DNA from: Hoplostethus atlanticus
Lineage: Eukaryota; Chordata; Actinopteri; Trachichthyiformes; Trachichthyidae
Direction: 5' to 3'
Length of the DNA stretch: 64,000 bases
Assembly (NCBI GenBank): GCA_034670405.1
Contig: JAXDDX010000041.1
Span: 3,575,001 to 3,639,000 of the forward strand
Shown here: positions 24,561-64,000 of the stretch, one piece after another
Layout: every line of letters starts with the position of its first letter
Numbering within the stretch: position 1 is the stretch's first letter
Program-made: the position numbers and the translations under genes
The notes under the pieces: generated by a model
What the model was told of the DNA's origin: nothing
Databases searched by the model: none
Seen by the model: the letters and a program-made list of their open reading frames with translations, nothing else

Positions 24561-26952
24561 ATGTCTCCAGATGCCTGCGGTTCTGAATCCGCTGGCCAGA
24601 TCTGTCAGTGTAAAATGCCACTTGGATTTGCTACCTTTCCCATTTTAATCAAATAGTATTTCACTTTGTCTCAGGTCCTACAGTTACTTGGAGAATGTTG
24701 TAAATCCTCTGCAAGGACAGAGGTGTCTCAGCCTGCCCAAATTGCACAAGTACTGCAGATTTCTACATTAAAATCACCTGTAATAACTGTAGAGAAATAA
24801 AGTCATTCCCTTCAGGGTGCCCACACTTCCCAGCACACAGAGAAGGCATGAGAATCCAAGTCTGCTTTCTCATCTCTCCCCTTGAAGCAAACATAAATCA
24901 CAGCCTCCGACGAGGCCATATGCTTAGGGAGTGTCCCCAAACGTGCCCCCTTACTCTTGTAAATCCTATGCCAGCCCCTATTCTCTCAGAAAACCAAGCG
25001 TCACAGGCCCATAAAACAAAACTTGCAAGAAGGGAGCAGAAAAGAGAGAAAAACAAAAAGATGGGTGCATCTGTCAGGGAACAAAGAACATCTGCGTGGA
25101 CGGACACAGGCGTTCCTCAAACTCAGTCAGAAGCATTGTGGGCTGGAGCCATTTCCACCCGAGCCCTGTACCGGGAGGAAGTCATCTGGAGCCATAACTC
25201 TGGCCTTGTCCACACAAACAGACAAAACCCAATGAAGAGTGCAGGGGCCGGGGTGACGGTGGGCTAGCGAAATGCCTGAGTGTTTTTAACGGAGCCTATA
25301 ATGGACTGTGGTTGTCTTCATTGAGCAGCTGTTGGACTCCATGTTTTATGGCCCCATCCTTATTGTGTCTCCAGTGAAGCTTGGAGAGCAGAGGCCCCGG
25401 GAGTCAAGGCAGACCTAACGTCTGCTTGCTTTATTTCCTCTCGATGGCAAAAGGCACAAATCAGATCTCCGGTTTTTCGGGGTGTCAAGCTACGCGAGTT
25501 TGTGATTCTTGTGAACACGACTGGGTAACGCTGTCACGGCTTTTTGCTGCAGAAAACCGCAGGTGAAACGAGATGCGTTTGGCTGTTTCAAGTCCAAGCA
25601 TGAGAGGAGCTAATGCTCTTGTGGTATGTGTCAGCTCTGGGCAGAAGTGGAAGACAGGCTAATTACTGCTAATGTGCTGCTACTTGCATCATATTCCCAT
25701 TGAGGATGACTTGAGGATTAAGACTTGAGGATGAATACCACGCACAAATTCATGTATTAGATGTATTACCTGTAGTTGTACCAAGTTAATAAAAAATAAC
25801 ACAAAAATGTCAAAATCCAACTAATTTGGGAATATTTGTTTGAAAAGAGTCGAAAATCACCTTGTCTTTAGAAACTGGTTCCAAAACCTAATAAATCTGT
25901 GTGTCTGCGGCAGACTCTCTTTTTCCCAGACTGTGGACATCAGCATGTAGCCTATAGCAAACAGTACACAACATTTGCCACACAGGTCCGTGATTTAGTG
26001 GGCATATCAGGACAGAGGCCTCCACTAATGGAATACCTAATGCCTCCATGTCCGACACTTTAATCTCTGGTGAGACCTGCGGCTTGCACACTTACCATAT
26101 AAATCAGAGACGCACTGTACGGAGGAAGGCCCTTACTGTAAGTTACAGCCCTTTAGACCAACTCTCTCTCTCTCTCTCTCTCCATATATATTCATCACAA
26201 CAGAAGGAAGAATCTTCTGTCTGCGGGATATCACTAATATCGCCTGATGCTGTAGGGCAGAAACAGAGACACCTTCATCTATAATTCTCCAGCAACAACC
26301 GAAAATGAATTCCCATTAGATGTCGTAGCTCGTCGGTGCGGCAGTAGCTATCGGTTATATCATCATTTGGAGTGGGATATGAAGGGAAGCATCTTTCACG
26401 AGCAACAAACACCCAAGCTAATGGAGGGCATCTGCCTCAAGTGCTTGCATCTGCCAAGTTGTCAACCTTAACAGAGCTACGTCAAGACACCTCCATTGCT
26501 TTCAGCACCGTAGTGAACGAGCAATCAGAGCTGCCTAACAATAACACAATTTACTACTTCATATAAAACTGCCAAGTGTGGACAATAACCGCTGCCGCTA
26601 TTTGTACGTCTCTTTTTTTTCTGTCAGCAAAACGCTTTAAATGAATCAACACACTAATCCAGAATCTGTGTTTGGTGTTTTTCCGCTGTTTGCCGTTTTT
26701 GCAGTTGCATGTTGTGGTTTCCTTCCTGAGACAGATACACATCTCTGACGATGGTTTTGCTCTTTGCGTGCGTTAGTCTGAGCAGGTCTGGTCAGTGTGT
26801 TCACTTCACGCGTGTAGGTGCAACTCGTTATGAATAGAGTGCAAAATGAAAGCTCTTCATGTGCTGTTAGAAAAGATGAAAATGTGATTGCACTCCATGT
26901 ACATACTGTCTGAGATTTCAAAGTGTCTGTAAGTGAAATCATTCTGCAGGCC

Positions 26953-26957
<5 letters not shown>

Positions 26958-27007
<50 letters not shown>
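26958..27007. repeat. (GT)n microsatellite
   Basis: Perfect GT run of about 25 units. Confidence 0.97.
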
Positions 27008-27008
<1 letters not shown>

Positions 27009-28451
27009 ATGAGGGGGATCGTGTTGTCGGAGGGCCCCTCGTGCACCATGGGGGGGATGTTCTCTCCTCAGTGAAAAACATTGGTATGTGCAACAAGAAT
27101 GTTAGACGATTACTGGGTTGAATCGTGTCTCGGTCTCTCTCACGGCATCACAACGGCAGATCCAGCAGCTCATTTGGGACATCATTTCCTCCTCTATAGA
27201 ACATGTACATGCTTTACAGAAATATGAAAACAGCAAATAAATCAAATAAAATACAGCATAAAATACACAGTAGGGAAATAAAAAGATACAATTTTAAAAA
27301 TGATGATGCAATTATACTTTATTGCCTGATTTCTCAGTAATTTGTCTTGCATCATAAACAGTTTGAGGTATAAGCAGTGGAGAGTATCTACCTTTTTATT
27401 TTCAGAACACAGTTTAACCACCTTTTTACACTGACTTAAACTCTTAGTAAACATCAAAAAACATTTAAAAAATAATAATAAATTGATATTATTATGAACA
27501 TTTTATTGGTTTTCATTTATAATGGTTGTTTGCCTTAATGATCACCAATTGCAAGTCACAGTTTACCCACCTTTGTATGTACCACTACATCACTGGACAT
27601 AGTTAGTAGTAATAGTAGTAGTATATAATACATGGGAGGACTGGGTAGAGGAAGAGATGTTATCAGTCTGTCTCAATATGCTCTTAATATGTCTCTTGTG
27701 TCGTTTTAATGTTTGTATCTCGTGTCACAAATCAGTTTTCTTTCAAACAGTTTAGTGTGCCACCTGTAATATTCCAACAACAGAGAGGAATTTAATGATG
27801 ATGAAATGCTGCCAAGGCTCATCCTTCTGACAGAGCCGTCGGGTGGTGGCAGTTCATTTAAACACATGGCTGAATGTACTGGCCAAGTTTTTCATTAGGT
27901 GAGAATCATGTAATTTTATTGAATGAACTATGGCTGTCCCGTCCAGAGATTTTGATTTTATTTAATCCAAATCTGCAAAATTGCTTTCCCTATATCTTTG
28001 TCCCGAAAATTACCTTTTTAGATCCAGTGTTTATGAAAGACCAGTGCCTGTTTATGAACAGTGTTGAAAATGATATATACAATATATACCATTAAACACA
28101 AGTAACCAGCTAAAATTACTAACTAAAAACCTAACCCTGTTTAGCTTGTTACACGTGATGCCTTTGTATCACTACCTCTGTCAGTCAATTTTAGCCTTAA
28201 AATGAAGACTTGTTGAAAATGTGTTTGAGCGTCAGCATCAAATCAAATTTTGCAGGGTGAAACTGCATTAACACCACTCTCCATCAGCTTCTAAAGAAAT
28301 ATAGACCCCTGGTGGGCAAAAGATGAACTCCAAGCCCAGAACTCAAGTGTAATGCGTCGCCAATACTGCAGGGAGCGAGCTAGTCGTTTAATGAAGTTGT
28401 GTTTTTGTACTCACAAAAATCGAAGAAGAACGGGCCCCCCAATTGAGGAAA

Positions 28452-37311
<8,860 letters not shown>

Positions 37312-38270
37312 CACACAGAAAGCCACACACCAGGAGCAGACTCACAACCAACCACCAGACCAGCTCTGCCAGGAGCTCTGCAGTGAAGCAGCCAACACAG
37401 ACTCTCATTCAGAATGTCATGGATTTTTGTTCTTCAACCTGAGTTTATGGATAGATAAACTTGTTTTATTGTAAATAGATCATTGAAATAGTAGCCATTC
37501 TTGAAAAACATAGATTTTTTGTGATTATCGTTGTAAACTTGCCCCTATACTCGGTGATGCAGTTATGGACTTTTTTCTATTTAACTGGCATTGAAGTGAC
37601 TGAAGTTTAAAAAGGCTATAATTCCTGTAAATATGTGTATTGCATTATTAACAATCTTGAGCATCATCCAGCTGAGTTGTCGTAGTTGCATATGTCAAAT
37701 ACTGGCACATTTTTTTTTTTTTTTTTAATGATCACATTGCTCATTGTGGGGCGATGCATGCTTTTGAATGTGCACCCTTTGTGCTCTAGATTTCTGTGGT
37801 GCAGGCCTGTGTAAATGCTCTGTAATGTGCATCAATGTCCCACATGTGACAGCACTAGCCCACCTCCCCACCAGCCCTCACCATTTCCCAGGCATCAGGC
37901 CTGAGCTGAAGGAATACACTCATGTATTATGGACTCCCGGAACAACAGAATTTTTTTTCATTTCAACGCATGTAATCACTATTTTGTGTTGCTAAATAGT
38001 TCCACGTTTTTCTAGCGTTCTCTCCCTCCAGCTAGGTCCCGGCTCTTAAGGCTCTCAGATTTAAGTGCCTCCTGTATGAGCCTAGTTTGTTAAACACCAA
38101 ACAACGCTGGCCTAATGAAGCCACACCTCTAAACCCCCCCCCCCCCCCCCCCCAAACCCATTGTTGTATATATTCCATTGTTACTGTCCCATGTTTGATT
38201 TGTTTGTTTTTTCCATTAAGTGTTTAAAAAAATCTTGTGATTTCAATAAAGAATAGTTGTGAAAGAACGC
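37312..38270 (+). other. prpf4b: prpf4b 3' UTR with poly(C) tract and poly(A) signal
   Basis: Runs from the stop to shortly after AATAAA at 38245-38250. A run of 20 C residues (38134-38153) lies about 90 bases before the signal, and a poly(T) run lies near 37710-37727. A second AATAAA at 38309-38314 may be an alternative. Confidence 0.75.
38245..38250 (+). terminator. prpf4b: prpf4b poly(A) signal
   Basis: TTTCAATAAAGAA followed by TG-rich sequence (TAGTTGTG), a normal cleavage/polyadenylation context. Confidence 0.75.
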
Positions 38271-39623
38271 TGCTGAAAGAGCACCTTCAGTGTAACACAA
38301 CTTTTAGTAATAAAATGTTTCATATTCTATACCAAAATTCCACTCCATTTCTTTATTTAATCTGACATATTGACATGATGGATGTCCTCTATTCAGACTC
38401 GAGATATATTCTAAAGAGTATCAGATATGTAGAGAAACAGTAATGGAATCTATAATTTACAGGTTTCATAACTGAATGTTAACTCTAAAAAAGGTCTTTT
38501 GACAGACCCCTGGATAATATTCTGATAAGAGTGCCGTCTGAAGACCGCAAGGGAATGTGACAAAGGTGGAGAGGGTTTGCCAGAGTGGGGGGATATTCCT
38601 TTGATGAAACGGGTTTGACTGCAACCTCAGTGCATCAAAGGTAAAAAGGGCCTATTTTGTGTCCGGTTCGGACAATTTATGGCTCTCATGTTGCCTCTCT
38701 ACGCTGGAAAGTCTTCTAACTTTACCTTTCATTTCCGCCATGCGATTGCACTTGTGCTGAGCTTCTAAAAAACATAATAGAGACTCTCTTAGAAAAGATT
38801 CCCATTTTCTCTGTCTGAGAAGGGGGGGGGGGGGATGATGCAAGATCTGTCTCTGCTTGCATCGACGGCACCAAAAGACTTCTGATGTGAGCTGACTGAT
38901 GGTCTGTCAGGCTAAAGAGTCTATAAATACACGTGGGCCATAGTGGGATAACCACTGGTAAAGAGGTCAATGAAAATGAGTAATGCAGTGAGACTGGTTA
39001 TAGTAACATACAGGCTTTGATCTCATGACATACAGGGATCAACTGCTTTCATTCTCAATCTGCAACCAAATATGTAATCAATAACCATCAAATGAATGAG
39101 GATAAAATGAGTGAAAAGATGCTCTTATGCACCGCTACCATCTTACAACATAACTGTAATTTCTAATAATGAGCAGAGGAGGGCAACAAAAGCACTAGTT
39201 ATGCTCCATGGATGACAGTGCCGAAGTTGATGGCGACTGCTCTTGGAATTCAGCTGCTTGTCTCATAAACTGTATTTCCATTTTAAATGACAGGAATGAA
39301 ATATATTCTCACCCCAAAAAGCTAGCATGACATCAGGCACTTTTATTTACTATTTTGGCTCAGGTTTGACTGGCTCTACTGGATATGGTCTGATCATACT
39401 TTGTTAGGTGAAGTAATCAATCCCACGTTCTTGACAGTGATTTTAATATGATGTTTCTGTGTAAACGACGATGACGTTAGCAGTCTGCGGTTCATTCTCT
39501 CTTCATCCTGTGTCTTGGGTTGATGACGTGAAACTAATCACTTAATTCAAACCAATAACATTTCCATATATTATCAAATCCAGCACGCAACCAAGAAAAG
39601 AGACTTAAAATATAATTTCCATT
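38271..39623. other. Intergenic region between convergent prpf4b and gli3
   Basis: No gene seen. A short poly(G) run lies near 38822-38834. Confidence 0.6.
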
Positions 39624-41467
39624 TTTATTAAAACCATACAAACATTTGTAGTCAGTTATAAAAGAGCAAAGTGGCTCTTCTGGCAGAGGGGCAGTGCTGG
39701 GCACTTCAAGCTCCACTCTGAGCCAGATCTGCCTGGCCTCTACCCAGGGCCCGGGAATCCCTGCTTTCAAAGTCAGTTCTTTATTGGCCCCAGGATCCTC
39801 CTCATTTCTCCGCTAAATCTACAGAAAGAGTAATGTATTTACACATTTATATATAAAAGAGGACAATAAAGGTGAAAACTGAAAACAAAATCAACCAAAT
39901 AAAACGTAGAATGCGAATCTTGACTTTTCTGATATTCAGACTTTGCTCATATAAATGTTCTGTCATTTATCTTTTCCATGTCTCACAAGACACTTAACAT
40001 GTTTATTTCTTATCATTTTTTTCATAATTAACAATGGAAGATTGGCAGTGTTCTTTCTCTTCTCCGACGGGCAGATATAAGGCACATACCTCAATGTAAT
40101 TCACTCCTTTCAAAGGAAATTATTTCTATTTCTTTCAAAACAAAACACCATCAACGCACAGCTACAAAAATGACAAAAGTACCAAAAACAATAAAACAAT
40201 TTGTACCTCATTGCTTTGATGCTGAATACTAGGTAAACTACTCAATATTCTGTGTGCAGTCACATAAGACTGCAAGGCAATACTAACACTGTTGACAAAG
40301 TCACTGCAATACTTGGTGGCAGTACACATTCTGAATTAAAGAGCTTTGGAAAAAATGATGTAGATGATTTCCTATAAAATAAAACATAATTTTACAGCAT
40401 TTATCATCATGTGCTATGGACCACTGTAGGTCAGTAAGACAGATTAAAAACATGAAGCACTGAAATATCTATTTGTATAATCATACATAAAGCACCAAAT
40501 GGGACCCTTTATCATCAATGAAAAAACCTCCATTTTCACATCACCTCCAGACAACCGTGCATTCCAACGTCAAAAATCCGATTATCACTAACAGAATATA
40601 AAAACACGTTGTTATATACACCCGTGAGTACCTTACCAGACTAACTAAATCAAGCCATTTAGATATCAACTATAAGACTACTTATGGTGCTTGTGAATGC
40701 TAAGACTTTGATGTGTTTTTTATTATGGACTCAATACCATACTGGGATACTCTTGACAAAAACACCACTTGGTAAGACTTGGTAGAAGCACTGAAACATT
40801 AAGATTTACAGATTTGCAAAAGTAACATACAAACAAAATGACAATAGATGTAAATATACCACTTATCAAAAAACTATGATATATAATGTTACCATCGGGG
40901 GCCCATGACCCATTTCTGACCTGCTGGAACGAGAATGGAATTAGAGGCTTTGTACCTATGGAGTTGAAACAATAGATACTTGGCACATGGGCTAGTCTAT
41001 GTACTTATAAAGACAGTGTTTATGTTTAACCTTGAATACATGCATTTATACCAACAGTGTGTACAGCAAAAAACAGTGACAATACACAGAATACTGTTTC
41101 AAAGAAGTGAGTCTTTGCTCACCATCACATAGTAATACAAAGAGAAGGGCTTCCAAAAATAGCCTTCATTCCAGAAAAGGAATATAACTATTAATTTATA
41201 CATATTTTTGACACATCCCTTTTCTGCATGGGATGACAATTTTACAAAATATATCTGTTTGGCAACTATCTTTTCCAGAACACTTTGTTGTAAGTACATA
41301 ATAAACTTCTCATAATTGCCACTTTTTTTTCTCTAAGTGTTGTTTTCTCTAAGGTATTTTTACCCTCTTTTTTTTTTATCAGTTCTTCAAATACACCAGA
41401 GTTTTTCTCTTCCTTTTTTCATTTTTCCTAAGGGAGGAGAGAGCAGAGAGAGAGAGAGAGAGCGCAG
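39624..41467 (-). other. gli3: gli3 3' UTR (end tentative)
   Basis: AT-rich sequence after the gli3 stop with no open frame. Minus-strand AATAAA signals occur at 39780-39785 and 39624-39629; either could end the transcript. A (GA)n tract lies at 41447-41462, immediately after the stop in the transcript. Confidence 0.45.
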
Positions 41468-62337
<20,870 letters not shown>

Positions 62338-63016
62338 CTGGGTGGGGGGCTGGGGGTAGCGGTGGGGCAAAAGAGGATAGAGATCGAGATGAAGGAGACA
62401 AATGCAAAGAAGATGCAAGAAAGGAACATTTTGAGAAAGGAAAACGGAGAGAAGGGAGAGACGGAGGAGGAAGGAGGAGAGAGAAGAATTAGGCAATGAG
62501 GAAGACATGACAGGAAACGCACCTGCGCTGCATTACGAGCCGGCGTTCATTTACATCAGATGATAATCAGCTCAGCAGAACAGTAATGAGCACATTAGCA
62601 ACACCATCAAGTTAAGCAGAACAGCTGCACAGGGAGCATCACCTGAAGTCGAGAGTCCCACATGGGATTACCGGGTGCTTGCTCAGAGATTACAGTGAGT
62701 ATGCTTCAGCGCTTGACTGATGCATTCATGCCAAGCACAGCATAACTCACGCTCTTTACAATACAGTGTCTTAAATGCTCTCTTCCCTTCCTCCTACTGT
62801 TCCTCGATCACTCGGAGAGAGTTTATGTGTGTGGTATGAGCATGTGTGCTTATGCGGCGTTTGCCAGAGCTGGTGCTTGTGTGTGTGTGTGTGTGTGTGT
62901 TGTACGCCATCAGGGCTGCAGCGTGCAGATACACAACCTGCTCCTCCACTCAGCCTGAAACTGTGCAGGAAAACAAAAGGCCCAAATCTGCCCAGATAGA
63001 TCTGCATGCATAAAGA

Positions 63017-63019
<3 letters not shown>

Positions 63020-63064
<45 letters not shown>
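63020..63064. repeat. (CT)n microsatellite
   Basis: Perfect CT run of about 22 units, a polypyrimidine tract on the plus strand. Confidence 0.97.
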
Positions 63065-63067
<3 letters not shown>

Positions 63068-63740
63068 ATACCTCTCTTTTCCAAGTCATTCCCTTAGTTA
63101 TAGAGTGCTGTAAGTCCTTGAACCGTCGCCTAAAAATAAACATCTGGCGGTGGGTTTCCTTATGCAAATACTGTAAGAAAAGGGAGAGGGAGAAGACTAA
63201 CACTGTGGTTTTGGATGCAAATATGGAATCGGTTCAGACCCGCAGAGCGCTGTGCGGCTAATTCCTGTCTCTTCCCCTCAATTGGAGAAAAAAAAAGAGA
63301 GAGAGAAAATAAATAAAGAAACGCTGGATGAAAAGATCTCCTCCTAAGGCCGGCCTGTATGCCTGCAATATGCATCCCTGATTGGTTGAATGAATGTAAG
63401 AAGAAATTCTAAATTAATTCGCTCTGGGTATTATGTCTTAAGTGGAAGGGGGGGAGTTTCTTAATTGTCTCCGCTGTTCCGCTTTAGCTTTGCTTTTGCA
63501 TTCAACCATAATGTGCCTCATTCTCTATCCATGCGCAGAAAGGGGCTTTGCGGGAATTTCTAAATCAGAAATGTTGGCATCTGAGCGCGATCCTGGGGGC
63601 ACGAGGGGGGGGGGGGGGGGGGGGGGTGGTTGGGGGAAGGCTGTCACTGTGGCACTTGACGGGGGTAAGGCAAGACACCCGCCTGAGGAGCCGGGAGCCT
63701 CCTTGAGCACAACAATAGGATGAGGGGGCCAAGCCTACCT

Positions 63741-63774
<34 letters not shown>
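63741..63774. repeat. (GA)n microsatellite
   Basis: Perfect GA run of about 17 units. Confidence 0.97.
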
Positions 63775-63778
<4 letters not shown>

Positions 63779-64000
63779 CAGGAAGCAAAGAAAGCTGCAA
63801 CAGCAAATGTGTGGCGGCAAGAGGGTGGCACTGAATCCCACCCACTTTAATTCTCCATCAGATTCTGTTAATGAATTCATCATTACTCAAATGTACTTTT
63901 TGCTCAAAAAAAAAAAAAAAAAGGTTGCACATTGCAGAAGGAGCTTCCCTGTAAGCGGTGCTATGCGAACAACACAAAAGCTGATGGGTTCATTAATCAC

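Larger units (their letters stand above)
19467..28451. other. 9-kb intergenic region between divergent pxdc1 and prpf4b
   Basis: No protein gene that I can support; frames up to 139 codons lack conserved features. It holds an AT-rich TACTA palindromic stretch (21600-21650), a hairpin repeat (22258-22588), a GT microsatellite with a telomere-like degenerate tract (23106-23480), candidate conserved non-coding blocks near 24.4-24.6 and 25.4-25.6 kb, and a second GT microsatellite (26958-27007). Confidence 0.65.
62338..64000. other. gli3: gli3 intron to the right edge
   Basis: Contains a GT run (62878-62900), a CT run (63020-63064), a poly(G) block (63605-63626), a GA run (63741-63774) and a poly(A) run (63906-63922). 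Motif-rich, repeat-free blocks at about 63110-63280 and 63465-63560 may be regulatory. No upstream gli3 exon seen. Confidence 0.6.

Noticed and set aside
24848-25267. 139-codon ORF between pxdc1 and prpf4b
   Set aside because: No conserved motif, no splice or promoter context, and a basic low-complexity middle; treated as chance.
26933-27121. ORF with a (CV)n stretch
   Set aside because: Translation of a GT microsatellite.

Overview
This window is vertebrate nuclear DNA, almost certainly from a teleost fish. It holds four intron-bearing vertebrate genes with canonical GT-AG splice sites, compact introns, very many CA/GT and GA/CT microsatellites, tRNA-derived SINEs and fish-type dispersed repeats. 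There are no operons, bacterial signals or CRISPR arrays. All four genes were identified by reading exon peptides and checking that reading phase carries across every junction.

Layout: (1) 2111-9219, minus strand: the 5' nine coding exons of tmx3, an ER-membrane thioredoxin/PDI-family protein; its 3' half lies beyond the left edge. A GC-rich, unrecognised 126-codon ORF (1146-1526, plus strand) sits antisense in the tmx3 intron that runs off the window. (2) 13005-19466, minus strand: complete pxdc1 (PX domain, 233 aa, five exons). (3) 28452-37311, plus strand: complete prpf4b (PRP4 splicing-associated kinase, about 1013 aa, 16 coding exons). (4) 41468-62337, minus strand: the last ten coding exons of gli3, the Hedgehog-pathway zinc-finger transcription factor, about 1409 residues up to the stop codon; the N-terminal exons lie beyond the right edge. 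pxdc1 and prpf4b are head-to-head across 9 kb; prpf4b and gli3 converge tail-to-tail.

The genes do not form one pathway. prpf4b is nuclear and acts on the spliceosome, tmx3 is in the ER, pxdc1 is a poorly characterised phosphoinositide-type PX protein, and gli3 turns Hedgehog signalling into transcription. The gli3 introns are long and contain AT-rich, homeobox-motif-rich blocks that look like developmental enhancers, mixed with G-rich and purine/pyrimidine tracts.

I did not find a clearly new biological system. The items most worth a second look are: the unrecognised ORF nested in tmx3; a foldback repeat with a perfect 13-bp terminal inverted repeat and 14 ACTAGT sites; low-complexity insertions (acidic, glycine-rich, NGY-repeat) in and just before the phospho-degron region of gli3; a CGYC instead of CGHC active site in tmx3; and a prpf4b splice acceptor whose polypyrimidine tract is replaced by a GT microsatellite.
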